NCBI GenBank assembly: GCA_002717655.1
Contig: PBAY01000040.1
Coordinates: 49,931-113,930 of the forward strand
Length of the DNA: 64,000 nucleotides
Direction of reading: 5' to 3'
Source of the DNA: Phycisphaerae bacterium
GTDB lineage: Bacteria; Planctomycetota; Phycisphaerae; Phycisphaerales; SM1A02
Of the stretch, positions 17,685 through 27,835 are shown one piece after another. Below the pieces are notes generated by a model. The model had not been told where the DNA came from and ran no database searches. It saw only the letters and a program-made list of their open reading frames with translations. Position numbers and translations under genes: made by a program. Positions within the stretch are counted from its first letter, which is position 1; each line of letters starts with the position of its first letter.

Positions 17685-17795
17685 ATGAAGAAGTTCTTGT
17701 TGAAACAGTGTTGTACAGGTTCAGGGCTTGCCCTGGCCGTTGGTGCATCGAGCCTCATGTTGTCCACAGCCAGTGCTAGAGGGGTTGGAATATGA
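17685..17795 (+). CDS. 36-residue ORF that is almost only a signal peptide
   Basis: AGGAG lies 8 bases before ATG 17685. The product starts MKKFLLKQCCTGSG, continues with a hydrophobic core LALAVGASSLMLS and an A-S-A cleavage-like site, and stops three residues later. Its TGA overlaps the ATG of the next gene by 4 bases (ATGA). A 5-bp stem with a GAAA tetraloop (GGAGG 17648-17652 / CCTCC 17657-17661) precedes it. It could be a truncated exported protein, a secreted micropeptide, or a leader ORF that couples translation of the next gene. Confidence 0.45.
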   Translation: MKKFLLKQCCTGSGLALAVGASSLMLSTASARGVGI

Positions 17796-19108
17796 GTTTT
17801 TTGAAGAAGATCGCAGACAAGGCCAAGGCTACTCAGGATGCTCTAAGTGAGAAGGCCAAGGACGCTCAGGCAGCCATGGCGGACAAGGCTAAGGCGGCGC
17901 AAGCGGCCATGCAGGAGAAGGCTAAGAAAGCACAGGGTTCTCTTGGGGAAAAGGGGGGCATGTTGTCCGGTTTGACTGGAGGTCTTGTTTCATTAGGCGG
18001 CACAGGTGAGGTAGATCCTCTTGGGTTTACTCCAGAGGAATTGACTGAGGTAGATGGCCTGCTTGCTGGAAGATTACAGTCGCTGTCGCCTGAAGTTGTG
18101 GAGTCTCGAGTTGAGCGGATCAAGGCTTCAGGAAATCCACCATATTGTTCCGAATGCACTCGGATTTTGGGCGATGCAAGCAAGAAAAATAAATCCGGCC
18201 TGATGTCTTTTGCCAAGAAGAAGCACACTGCGGTTGATTTCCTTTTTCCGGCAACGAGTTCGCTTTGTGTTGACTGCGCCATACGCACAGGTGTCGAGAT
18301 TCCCTGCCAGATCAGTGGTGAGATGTTTGTCCCGTCGGTCGACAAGAAGTGCAAGAGATACGGCCATACTGTCATCTGTCCCGAAGTCAGGACCCAGTTG
18401 GATTCTGGAGCGGTTCTTGGAGAAGATCGATCAATCAGACCCGCGGAGCCTGCAGAGCTTGAAGCTGAAAAAGTGATTACGGTCGTCAAGCGCATGTTTG
18501 AGGCTGATGATGTCAGTGTCGTGCCCAGGCTGTTCTTCGATCTCGGGCCTCAACCTCAGTGGTTGCTTGGGCACTATGCACAGATTCGTGCGGGCTCTCA
18601 GGGTCTGGGAACCCTGATGAGCGGCCAGGATGATGATGGGGCGATCTACGTTCAGATTGATCATGAGTATTTCATCATGTCTGAAAATAATGGTGGGATT
18701 GAACTTCAGATGGATGTCGATCCTGATCACTTTGATGTGGAATCTGCGGGCTTGATTTCCGGAGCACTGGGCGGTGCTGCTGAAGGCGGTATCGAATCTG
18801 CTTCATTCAGATCCAAGATCAATATTGGCAAGGGAAGTACTGGTGACAATGTGGCTTTGGGTATGGCTGCTGGAGCGGCCGCAGGCCTGCTCCGTGCCGG
18901 TGCTGAACGTCGTGAAGCCAGAGAAGCTCAGGCTGAGGTCATTCGTCAATACATCAGCACAATCTTGGATCAGATGGCTGTACTTGCTACATCGGAATTG
19001 ATGAAACAAGAGCCCAAGTTGATTGCGACAGTCGGATGTGCTCCCAAGCGTCATGTCTTTCAGGGCTGGCCTGATTCGGCGGATATTGGAAGAGCTTCAG
19101 TGTGTTAG
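17792..19108 (+). CDS. Hypothetical protein with N-terminal 11-mer repeats and Cys clusters
   Basis: 438 residues. Residues 10-53 are four exact-length 11-residue repeats of the form KAK-x-x-Q-x-x-x-x-E/D, an amphipathic pattern like LEA proteins, synucleins and apolipoproteins. Then come a Gly-rich patch, two Cys pairs (YCSEC, about 113; LCVDC, about 152), further Cys (IPC, KKCKRYGHTVIC), an alpha/beta region, and a C-terminal Gly/Ala stretch (NVALGMAAGAAAGLLRAGAERREAREAQAEV). It has no signal peptide although the overlapping upstream ORF is one. Lipid-surface contact via the 11-mers and zinc binding by the Cys pairs are guesses. Family not recognised. Confidence 0.7.
   Translation: MSFLKKIADKAKATQDALSEKAKDAQAAMADKAKAAQAAMQEKAKKAQGSLGEKGGMLSGLTGGLVSLGGTGEVDPLGFTPEELTEVDGLLAGRLQSLSPEVVESRVERIKASGNPPYCSECTRILGDASKKNKSGLMSFAKKKHTAVDFLFPATSSLCVDCAIRTGVEIPCQISGEMFVPSVDKKCKRYGHTVICPEVRTQLDSGAVLGEDRSIRPAEPAELEAEKVITVVKRMFEADDVSVVPRLFFDLGPQPQWLLGHYAQIRAGSQGLGTLMSGQDDDGAIYVQIDHEYFIMSENNGGIELQMDVDPDHFDVESAGLISGALGGAAEGGIESASFRSKINIGKGSTGDNVALGMAAGAAAGLLRAGAERREAREAQAEVIRQYISTILDQMAVLATSELMKQEPKLIATVGCAPKRHVFQGWPDSADIGRASVC
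17819..17950 (+). repeat. Four tandem 33-bp coding repeats
   Basis: These encode KAKATQDALSE, KAKDAQAAMAD, KAKAAQAAMQE and KAKKAQGSLGE. Periodicity is 33 bases with good nucleotide similarity (gcnaaggc...cag...gccatg). Confidence 0.8.
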
Positions 19109-19135
19109 TGATTGTAGGAGCAATGTCTCAGGCCT

Positions 19136-19162
19136 CTCAATGGATGGGGTGCATGCCCCTGA
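19136..19162 (+). pseudogene. Remnant of a dockerin gene 3' end
   Basis: The nine codons CTC..TGA read LNGWGACP then stop, exactly the end of the lectin/LamG dockerin gene at 9688. Nucleotide identity with 9662-9693 covers about 31 bases with one mismatch and continues past the stop (gagtcga). No open frame leads into it, since the upstream gene ends at 19108 in another context. It is best read as a leftover gene end from recombination, still followed by a hairpin. Confidence 0.6.
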
Positions 19163-19188
19163 GTCGACTCGATCCGAGTTCAGCCATG

Positions 19189-19218
19189 CATCGCCTCGGC
19201 CTTCTGGCCGGGGCGATG
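19189..19218 (+). terminator. Hairpin terminator
   Basis: CATCGCCTCGGCC (19189-19201) / GGCCGGGGCGATG (19206-19218) form a 13-bp stem with one T-G wobble and a TTCT loop. The following TTGCTTCT is only weakly U-rich. It may have belonged to the lost dockerin gene and now serves the 17792 gene. Confidence 0.6.
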
Positions 19219-19291
19219 TTGCTTCTGGAGTCGTTGCGGTACGATTCGGTGAACAGATTCGAATCTCTGAATTGCTGAGGAGGCATTGATC

Positions 19292-19525
19292 ATGTTGATG
19301 GGAATGTGGAACGAAGGCTCCAAGACACTCGAGATCCGGCGGCCCAACGGGCAGACCTACAAGGTCAACGGACGACAGATCCTGTCCGGATCACACAAGG
19401 TGTTCGGGGTCGAGACCGTGGGCAAGGAAGTGCATGTTCTGACCGGGCCCAGCAACAACCGCCAGCCCAATCGACGGGTCAAGTACAACGACAGTGGTGC
19501 CTACAAGGGCAGCAGTGGTATCTAG
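19292..19525 (+). CDS. Small hypothetical protein
   Basis: 77 residues from ATG 19292 (MLMGMWNEGSKTLEIRRP); GAGGAGG sits 8 bases upstream. The composition is basic and polar (LEIRRPNGQTYKVNGRQILSGSHKVFGVETVGKEVHVLTGPSNNRQPNRRVKYN), probably beta-rich, with no TM segment, signal or Cys. It ends with TAG. It is convergent with the zinc-ribbon gene that ends at 19530. Function unknown. Confidence 0.6.
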   Translation: MLMGMWNEGSKTLEIRRPNGQTYKVNGRQILSGSHKVFGVETVGKEVHVLTGPSNNRQPNRRVKYNDSGAYKGSSGI

Positions 19526-19529
19526 CACG

Positions 19530-20402
19530 TCATGATTGCTCATCAGGTCTGATGAGTCGTGGTGGAGGCGTCGGCTGGTTGTGTTCGTACTTGCGCAAGC
19601 GGCGCCAGGCCCACTGGCAATTGGCGAAGGTGTAGTAGAAGCCGCACTCGGGACAGGTTCCCCTCGCTTCACGGTCATCCAGTCGATAGGCGCATTCGGG
19701 ACAGAGCAGATTGTCCACTTCGGCGGCACGCTTTCTCCCGGCTCTGGTGGGGCGATCGACCAGAATCCAGATGGCTGCCAGAAAGGTCACGACCATAATC
19801 AGCAGCGTATAGCCCGACAGCTCCAGCAGCTGATGGAAAAGCAAGAAGGCGGCCAGCGCGACGAGCAGGGCAAGGCTTTCAAACATGAGAATCAGGCGGA
19901 ACATTCGTGGGCAGCCGGCCAGAATCGATGGGCAAGGCTGGCGCTCATGCAACGGTCCGGGTCGTACAGGTGGTTCTTCAGGAAGATCCTCGACGCCGCG
20001 CCATTTCCGCCAGCCCCATCGACTTGACTCAAGAGAGTAGGGCTGGGTACAGGCGGGGCAGGTGCCGGTCTCCTCACGATTGTGAAGGCTCTGTCCACAC
20101 TCCAGACACAGCTGATCCTTGTGCTTCACCGTCCAGGCGTACCACTTTCGATTGAGTGCTTTCCTGTTTGATTTCATGAACAGTGGAATCACGAAGATCA
20201 GTGACATGGCGGCAAGAAACGAGACAGCGCACACCGCATCATTCGTCAGCAGCACCAGCAGGCTCAGCAAGGCGATCATGACGAAGGCACTCGTGCCCAG
20301 AATGGTATGGCCTGGCAATGATCTGGCGATCATGGGCAGCGAATCAGCAGAACAGTCACCTGGTGTACAGCGAAAGAACTGGACAGGCGGGTCCTGAGGC
20401 AC
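19530..20402 (-). CDS. Membrane protein with two TM-TM-zinc-ribbon modules, unknown function
   Basis: 290 residues if GTG 20402 is used; ATG 20333 (MIARSLPGHTILG) is an equally good start, and neither has a clear ribosome site. It is a paralogue of 4690-5607: TM-TM (TILGTSAFVMIALLSLLVLL; CAVSFLAAMSLIFVIPLFM), ribbon CLECGQ-x10-CPACTQ, motif SSRWGWRK, linker PPVRPGP, TM-TM (MFRLILMFESLALLVALAAFLLF; YTLLIMVVTFLAAIWILV), ribbon CPECAY-x9-CPECGF, motif NCQWAWRR. Both modules are intact in one chain, which is the reference for judging the split copy at 3789-4697. It lies 33 bases downstream of the dihydropyrimidinase gene. Confidence 0.7.
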   Translation of the reverse strand: MPQDPPVQFFRCTPGDCSADSLPMIARSLPGHTILGTSAFVMIALLSLLVLLTNDAVCAVSFLAAMSLIFVIPLFMKSNRKALNRKWYAWTVKHKDQLCLECGQSLHNREETGTCPACTQPYSLESSRWGWRKWRGVEDLPEEPPVRPGPLHERQPCPSILAGCPRMFRLILMFESLALLVALAAFLLFHQLLELSGYTLLIMVVTFLAAIWILVDRPTRAGRKRAAEVDNLLCPECAYRLDDREARGTCPECGFYYTFANCQWAWRRLRKYEHNQPTPPPRLIRPDEQS

Positions 20403-20435
20403 TTCGGGTTACAGCGTTGGTCGCTCGCCCATGTC

Positions 20436-21818
20436 TCAGGTCCTGGGGATCTGGCATCCAGCTGATTCAGGTCCGACATATCGTCCATCTCTGGCCACGA
20501 CCTGTCCGCGAAGGGTCACGACTTCCGCGCGACCTCGCCGTTCCATTCCTTCATAGCCGCAGTAGTCGACCTTGCTGAGACTGTCGCTTTCACAGAACGG
20601 TGATTCATAGCTGGGGTCGTAGATCACCAGGTCCGCATCGGAGCCCACGGCGATCTCACCCTTACGTGGATACATGCCGAAGGTACGGGCGGCCTGCGTA
20701 CTGCAGGAGTCGACCATCGTCTGAAGATCGATCCGACCGGCGCAGACACCGTAGGTGTGAACCAGATCCACGCGTTCCTGAATGGAAGGGATGCCGTTGG
20801 GGATCTTCGTGAAGGCATCACGACCCATGTCCTTCTGACCCTTGAAGTTGAACGGGGCATGGTCGGTTCCGATGGTGGCTACGTGTCGATCAGACAGGGC
20901 CTCCCACAGGTTGTCGTGTTCTTCCGGATCACGAAGCGGTGGTGACATCACGTACTTGGCACCTTCGAAGTCCGGGCGTTCCGCCCAACTGCTGTCGAGC
21001 ACGAGATGGGGGATGACCGCTTCGACCGTGACATCGACACCAGCCTTGCGGGCTGTCATGGCACGTTCCACGGCGGCGCCGCATGAGGTGTGCACGATGT
21101 AGATCCGGGCACCAGTCAGTTCCGCAAAGGTGCAGAGATGATTGACGCCATCGAGTTCCACGCTGCGTGGCCGTGAGGGTTCATGCCACTCGGGGCCGGT
21201 CCTGCCTTCGCTGATCAGTTTCTCCTGCATCGCATTGACGGCCTCGGCATTCTCGCAGTGAGCCGTGATGATGATGTCGAGTTCCTTCGCCAGTTGCATG
21301 AGCCGGAACAGGTTCTCGTCGGAGATGTCCAACGCACCCTTGTAGGCCAGGAAGATCTTGAAGGAGCGGACGCCATGATTGGCGACCAGATCACGGACCT
21401 GTCGTTCGGCCAGTTCATCGAACCGCACGACGGAAAGATGGAAGCTCCAGTCGCAGCAGGCACCGGCCTCGGCCAGATCCTTCCATTCCTTGAAAGCCGC
21501 GGCGGGTTCGTCGTCGGGGCCAGGGCAGATCATCTCGATGATGGAAGTGGTTCCGCCCACCAATGCCGCCTTGGTAGCCGAGGCGTGGTCATCGATCGCG
21601 TTGGTTCCCATGAAGGGCAGATGGATGTGGACGTGGGGATCGATGAAGCCCGGGAAGACATAGCGTCCTTTGGCGTCGATGATTTCGGTGTCGTCAGGAA
21701 GGCCGGAAGGATCAATGGTGTCCTCGATCCGTGTGATGGTTTCGCCTTCGGCATAGACATCGGCCATGCGGTCCTCGGTTGAGGTGATGACACGACCATT
21801 CTTGATCAGCAGTGGCAT
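20436..21818 (-). CDS. Dihydropyrimidinase (hydantoinase family)
   Basis: 460 residues, usual family length. It opens the dihydrouracil or dihydrothymine ring to N-carbamoyl-beta-amino acids, step two of reductive pyrimidine catabolism. The metal-site motifs are present: DPHVHIH (60-66), the FLAYK lysine expected to be carboxylated (Lys160), ITAHCEN, IYIVHTS and GTDHAPF. It is the last pathway gene of the minus-strand operon, 3 bases after the aminotransferase. Allantoinase or plain D-hydantoinase are alternatives by sequence; the neighbouring beta-ureidopropionase argues for dihydropyrimidinase. Confidence 0.9.
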   Translation of the reverse strand: MPLLIKNGRVITSTEDRMADVYAEGETITRIEDTIDPSGLPDDTEIIDAKGRYVFPGFIDPHVHIHLPFMGTNAIDDHASATKAALVGGTTSIIEMICPGPDDEPAAAFKEWKDLAEAGACCDWSFHLSVVRFDELAERQVRDLVANHGVRSFKIFLAYKGALDISDENLFRLMQLAKELDIIITAHCENAEAVNAMQEKLISEGRTGPEWHEPSRPRSVELDGVNHLCTFAELTGARIYIVHTSCGAAVERAMTARKAGVDVTVEAVIPHLVLDSSWAERPDFEGAKYVMSPPLRDPEEHDNLWEALSDRHVATIGTDHAPFNFKGQKDMGRDAFTKIPNGIPSIQERVDLVHTYGVCAGRIDLQTMVDSCSTQAARTFGMYPRKGEIAVGSDADLVIYDPSYESPFCESDSLSKVDYCGYEGMERRGRAEVVTLRGQVVARDGRYVGPESAGCQIPRT

Positions 21819-21821
21819 GGA

Positions 21822-23179
21822 TCAGGCATCCTTGGCTTCGGTCAGGCAGATGTCGAGCACCTTGCACATGAATTCACAGTCTTCGCGTTCGATGCACATC
21901 GGAGGTTTGATGCGAAGCACGTTGCCATGCAGTCCGCCCTTGCCGATGAGCAGTCCCAGTTCCCGTGCTCGTTCGTGAACCTTGGCGGTCATAGCTGGTG
22001 AGGGCGTGAGGCTCTTGCGATCTTCCACGATCTCCAGGCCGAGCATCAGTCCCTGACCACGCACATCACCGACGATGTCATGCCGTGACATGAGATCCTC
22101 AAGCCCGGTCTTCAGATAGCCGCCGATGTCATGGGCACGTTGCTGATAGTTGTCTTCCAGCAGAACCTTCAGAGTAGCCAGGCCCTGGGCGCAGGACATC
22201 GGGTTGCCGCCATAGGTATTGAAATGCAGTCGCTGACTCATGCACTCGGCGACTTCCGCTCGGGCGACGCAGCAGGCCAGTGGAATGCCGTTGCCGATGC
22301 CCTTGGCCATGGTGACGATGTCCGGCTTGAGTCCGTGGTTCTCGAAGCCCCAGAAGTTGGTACCGGTACGACCGAAGCCGGTCTGGACTTCATCGGAGAT
22401 GCAGAGTCCGCCGTTCTGGCGAACGATCTCATGAACGCGGGGCAGGTAGCCCGGTGGCATCTCGACGCTGCCGCCGACGCCCTGAATGGGTTCCGCGATG
22501 AACCCGGCGACGACGCCCGGTGTTTCGTAGGTGATGACTTCCTGCAGCATCTGGGCATACTTCTCGCCGGCTTCTGGATCGTCATAGCCGTGGGGGCCTC
22601 GCAGTCGATCCGGGCAGGGAACATGCTTCACGCCGAATCCATGAGGATAGGGGTACTTCCAGTTGTGCAGCGCGGTCAGTCCCATCGCCTGATTCGAGAG
22701 TCCGTGATACGCATTGCGCAAGGCCAGAATGTCGAAGTTGCCGGTATGCAGCCTCGCCATGAGCATGGCCAGTTCATTGGCTTCACTTCCTGAACTGGTG
22801 AAGTAGCACACGCCGAGTCCCGAATCCTTGGGGAAGGTCGAGACCAGCAGTTTGCCGAACTCGGCGATCTTGGGATTGAGATAGATCGTGGTGGTGTGCT
22901 GCAGCCGTTCGTTCTGTTCACGAACCGCCTCGACGACCTTCGGATGGCAGTGGCCTACGGAAACCGTAACGATTCCGGCGATGCCATCGAGATAGCGACG
23001 TCCTGTTTCATCGAAGAGCCACTGCATGTGGCCTTCGACGATCATGATCGGTTCCTGGTAATAGGTCACCAGGGCCGGGGTGAGAAACTCCCGCCGCATG
23101 TCCAGAACATCCTGACGGGAAGGTCCGTCATAGGGGCGTGGTTGATGATCGCAGTTCGGAAGCTGTGGTGGTGAGGTGA

Positions 23180-23183
<4 letters not shown>
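21822..23183 (-). CDS. Class III PLP aminotransferase (AGXT2-like, beta-alanine/3-aminoisobutyrate type)
   Basis: 453 residues. Class III features are ITVSVGHCHPKV-like YLDGIAGIVTVSVGHCHPKVVEA near the start, FTSSGSEANELA for cofactor phosphate binding, a Y-H-G-L-S motif, DEVQTGFGRTG, and the PLP lysine in MAKGIGNGIPLA. In pyrimidine catabolism this class moves the amino group of beta-alanine or 3-aminoisobutyrate to pyruvate or glyoxylate, giving malonate or methylmalonate semialdehyde for the dehydrogenase encoded at the operon head. It overlaps the permease stop by 4 bases. The substrate is assigned by context. Confidence 0.88.
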
Positions 23184-24646
<1,463 letters not shown>

Positions 24647-24648
24647 GA

Positions 24649-25533
24649 TCAGGAACCTGCGCCGCCGGAATCAGCAATGCGTTCATAGCTCTCAGGTCGA
24701 CGATCGCGGAAGAACTGCCAGGTATTGCGGACCTTCTGAATCATGTCAAGGTCGAGGTCGGCCACCAGCACTTCATCCTGATCGCGACTGGCTTCAGTCA
24801 TGATCTGTCCACGTGGATCACAGAAGTAGCTCTGGCCGTAGAACTCACCGATGTTCCACGGGCCTTCGGTACCCACACGGTTGATGGCACCGACGTAGTA
24901 CTGATTGGCTACGGCGTGCGCGGGCTGTTCGAGTTTCCAGAGGTACTCGCTCAATCCCGCGACGGTCGCGGAAGGATTGAACACGATCTCGGCGCCATTG
25001 AGGCCCAGTTCGCGCGCGCCTTCCGGGAAGTGACGGTCGTAGCAGATGTAGACGCCGATTCGCCCGGCGCTGGTCTGGAACACGGGGTATCCCAGATTGC
25101 CGGGCGTGAAGTAGAACTTCTCCCAGAAGCCGGGGTTGCAGTGCGGGATGTGATGCTTGCGATACTTGCCGAGGTATTCGCCGTGCTCATCGATGACCGC
25201 AGCCGTGTTGTAGTAGACCCCGGTGAGATCTTCTTCATACACGGGAACCACGAGAATCATCTTGTGCTTGCGAGCCTGTTCCTGCATCAGCTTGATGGTC
25301 GGTCCATCCGGGACTCGTTCAGCGGTCTGGTACCACTTCACGTCCTGTTCGGCGCAGAAGTAGGGGCCATAGAAGATCTCCTGCAGACAGCAGACCTGAG
25401 CCCCCTTTGATGCGGCTTCTTCAAGAAGGCTGATGTGCTTGTCGATCATGGCCTGCTTGATGGCGACCAGATCGGTTGAATCTTCCAGCGGGTTGGAAGC
25501 CTGGATCAGTGCGGCTCGTGTAATGCGTGGCAT
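24649..25533 (-). CDS. Beta-ureidopropionase (N-carbamoyl-beta-alanine amidohydrolase)
   Basis: 294 residues of nitrilase superfamily. The catalytic triad is visible: Glu52 (LQEIFYGPYF), Lys126 (KYRKHHIPH) and Cys164 (VYICYDRHFPEG). The KYRKHHIPHCNPGFWEKFYFTPGN and INRVGTEGPWNIGEFYGQSYFCDPRG stretches are typical of the beta-ureidopropionase/N-carbamylputrescine branch. It releases CO2 and ammonia from N-carbamoyl-beta-alanine or its methyl form, step three. It starts 21 bases after mmsA with GAGGTACCTGAC before ATG. N-carbamoylputrescine amidase is the alternative; operon context favours the pyrimidine role. Confidence 0.9.
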   Translation of the reverse strand: MPRITRAALIQASNPLEDSTDLVAIKQAMIDKHISLLEEAASKGAQVCCLQEIFYGPYFCAEQDVKWYQTAERVPDGPTIKLMQEQARKHKMILVVPVYEEDLTGVYYNTAAVIDEHGEYLGKYRKHHIPHCNPGFWEKFYFTPGNLGYPVFQTSAGRIGVYICYDRHFPEGARELGLNGAEIVFNPSATVAGLSEYLWKLEQPAHAVANQYYVGAINRVGTEGPWNIGEFYGQSYFCDPRGQIMTEASRDQDEVLVADLDLDMIQKVRNTWQFFRDRRPESYERIADSGGAGS

Positions 25534-25554
25534 GTCAGGTACCTCGTGTGGATG

Positions 25555-27036
25555 CTAGATCCATCGTCGGACGGTGACGCGTGACTTGGTGAAGAAACGG
25601 AAGCCATCTTCGCCGTTGGTGTGAAGATCGCCGAAGAATGAACGCTTCCAGCCGGCAAACGGGAAGGCGGCCATGGGTGCAGGTACGCCCACATTGATCC
25701 CGAGCATCCCGGCCTGAACCGTGGTCTCGAACCGTCGTGCAGCATGGCCTGAATCGGTGAAGAGCACCGCCATGTTTCCATATTCGGATTCATTGACCAT
25801 GGCGATCGCGTCATCAAGCGTGTCGGCACGCATGACGGAAAGAACCGGGCCGAAGATCTCCTCAGCGGCGATGCGCATGGAAGGAGTCACGTTGTCGAAG
25901 ATGGTCGGTCCGACGAAACAGCCTTCGGATGGCATGTTGGCTTCGCGGCCATCGAGCAGGAGGTCGGCGCCATCCTGCAGGCCGATGTCGATGTAGCTCA
26001 TCACGCGATCGCATGATTCGACGTCCTGCATCGGTCCCATGTTCACGCCTGGGGTATCGCCGGCTCCGACCGTGATGGCCTTGGCCTGCTTCACCAGTTC
26101 AGGGACGAACCAGTCGGCGGTCTCGCCGACCAGGACGACGACGGATCCAGCCAGGCAGCGTTGGCCGGTGTTGCCGAAGGCTGAACCGACGATGCCATCG
26201 ACGGCTGCGCCTCGATTGGCATCGGGCATGATGATGGAGTGGTTCTTGGCGCCGCACATGCACTGAACTCGTTTGCCATGCGCCGCGGCGGTGCGATAGA
26301 TGTGTTCGCCCGCTCTGGTGGATCCGACGAATGAAATGGCGGCGACATCATCATGCGCCAGCAGATGGTTGACGACTTCATGTCCACCATGAACGAGATT
26401 CAGCACGCCAGGCGGCAGGCCTGCTTCCATGGCCAGTTCGGTGGTTCGCAGGGCTGAAACCGGATCCTTCTCCGAAGGTTTCAGGACGAACGTGTTGCCC
26501 GTGGCAACAGCCATGGGCCACATCCACATGGGGACCATGACGGGAAAGTTGAAGGGGGTGATGCCGGCGCAGACCCCAAGTGGTACCCGGTCGACGGCGG
26601 AGTCGATCCCGATGCCGCCTTCATCTTCCGTGCGGCAGAAGGTCGAGGAGACGGCGATCTGGGGAAGGGTTCGTCCCTGCATCAGGACCGGAGCGCCACA
26701 GGCATGTTCGATGCAGTCGATGCCTCTTCTGACGGACCCGATGCCTTCGGCCGTGGTCTTGCCATGTTCCTCGACGACCAGGGCCGCCAGTTCATCAACA
26801 TGCTCTTCCAGAAGTGTCTTGTAGCGGAAGAGGAATTGCACACGATCGCCAACGGGCGTCTGGGACCAGGCTGGAAAGGCTTCGGTCGCTGCGGCCACGG
26901 CCTGATCAACGGCGTCGGTGGCATCAAGTGGAGTTTCGTTGATCGGTGTACCAGTGGCGGGATTGATGTTGGTCCGGACGGTCTTGCCGTCCACCGTCTT
27001 CCGCTGGCCATTGATCAGGTGTGGGAGTGTGGTCAT
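25555..27036 (-). CDS. mmsA: Methylmalonate-semialdehyde dehydrogenase (CoA-acylating)
   Basis: 493 residues from ATG 27036 (MTTLPHLINGQRK), with AGGAG 8 bases upstream; a longer open frame to 27168 has no ribosome site. ALDH family with INPATG, TPFNFPVMVPMWMWPMA, FVLKPSEKDP, FVGSTRAGEHIYRTAAAHGKR and the nucleophile in GQRCLAGS. The MWMWP and RCLAGS motifs are characteristic of MmsA/IolA. It converts methylmalonate or malonate semialdehyde to propionyl- or acetyl-CoA, the end of thymine and uracil catabolism. It is the first gene of the operon. The stop codon is TAG, and the following gene is in the same frame. Confidence 0.92.
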   Translation of the reverse strand: MTTLPHLINGQRKTVDGKTVRTNINPATGTPINETPLDATDAVDQAVAAATEAFPAWSQTPVGDRVQFLFRYKTLLEEHVDELAALVVEEHGKTTAEGIGSVRRGIDCIEHACGAPVLMQGRTLPQIAVSSTFCRTEDEGGIGIDSAVDRVPLGVCAGITPFNFPVMVPMWMWPMAVATGNTFVLKPSEKDPVSALRTTELAMEAGLPPGVLNLVHGGHEVVNHLLAHDDVAAISFVGSTRAGEHIYRTAAAHGKRVQCMCGAKNHSIIMPDANRGAAVDGIVGSAFGNTGQRCLAGSVVVLVGETADWFVPELVKQAKAITVGAGDTPGVNMGPMQDVESCDRVMSYIDIGLQDGADLLLDGREANMPSEGCFVGPTIFDNVTPSMRIAAEEIFGPVLSVMRADTLDDAIAMVNESEYGNMAVLFTDSGHAARRFETTVQAGMLGINVGVPAPMAAFPFAGWKRSFFGDLHTNGEDGFRFFTKSRVTVRRWI

Positions 27037-27112
27037 CTCGAGTCTCCTGTCCCGGAATCTCCGGGGATGCATAGTGTCTTTCAGGAGCGTCCATTGAACA
27101 ACCAGCAATCGC

Positions 27113-27613
27113 TCAAGGGGCCTTCTTGACGGCCCCAGGCGATACTTGCTCCCAGGCGATCTCGCCATCGGCTTGATACATCGTCATCTGGACCGAGCCA
27201 TCGGCTCTGGTGCCGGTGACCATTCGCACACGTTCTTCACTCGAGGCACAGACCAGGCTGGCGGATCCTCCGGCATAGGTGCCTGCGACCAGTCTGCCCT
27301 GACCCAGTCGGTCTGCAACGGTCACGCTGGCGGTGCCCCCCGGGAATGTGCCGGAGAAGATTCTTGGAATGCCTTGATCATCCAGATGTGCAAGTGTGGC
27401 GACACCAGGTTCCTTGGTGCCAGCTTCGGCAACCATGCGCGGTCGGCCTTCGTCATCAACGATGGTCAGTTTGCGAAGTGACAGTTCCGTGACTGGCAGG
27501 TCCTGCATGCCGCCAAGCAGGATGAAGGCCAGCGCGGTCCCCATGCCGAGGATGGCCAGTCGTTGTCGTCGGAGCGTTCGTTCCATGCGGGTGATGCGGT
27601 GCTCGTTGTCCAT
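27113..27613 (-). CDS. Membrane-anchored hypothetical protein
   Basis: 166 residues: a basic cytosolic start (MDNEHRITRMERTLRRQR), one TM helix (LAILGMGTALAFILLGGM, about 19-36), then an extracytoplasmic beta-rich region with repeating short strands such as LTIVDDEGRPRMVAEAG, GIPRIFSGTFPGGTASVTVAD and RLVAGTYAGGSASLVCAS. It lies 76 bases upstream of mmsA on the same strand and diverges from the glutamine-synthetase-like gene. Similar short anchored proteins occur in planctomycetes as I recall, but I cannot name a family. Confidence 0.65.
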   Translation of the reverse strand: MDNEHRITRMERTLRRQRLAILGMGTALAFILLGGMQDLPVTELSLRKLTIVDDEGRPRMVAEAGTKEPGVATLAHLDDQGIPRIFSGTFPGGTASVTVADRLGQGRLVAGTYAGGSASLVCASSEERVRMVTGTRADGSVQMTMYQADGEIAWEQVSPGAVKKAP

Positions 27614-27835
27614 GGGGTTCCTTCCCGGCGGGTGTTGGTCCGCTCAGACCAGCAGTGTCCGCGGGAGAAGGGGGTCAACGCAAGTTTGGCGGATCCAGTT
27701 GAGTATCAGCAGGTCTCAAGCAGCAATGGCGCCCATCCAGGCGTTCTGGCTGTTCGTTCATCTGCAGTGGGAGGAGGCTGGCTCGAGGATCCTTCTGTAT
27801 CTATCCTACTTGGGCAGTTCAGCCAGAGGAGTTTC

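Noticed and set aside
17819..17950. 33-bp tandem repeats as a CRISPR-like array
   Set aside because: They are contiguous without spacers and in frame, coding 11-residue repeats.
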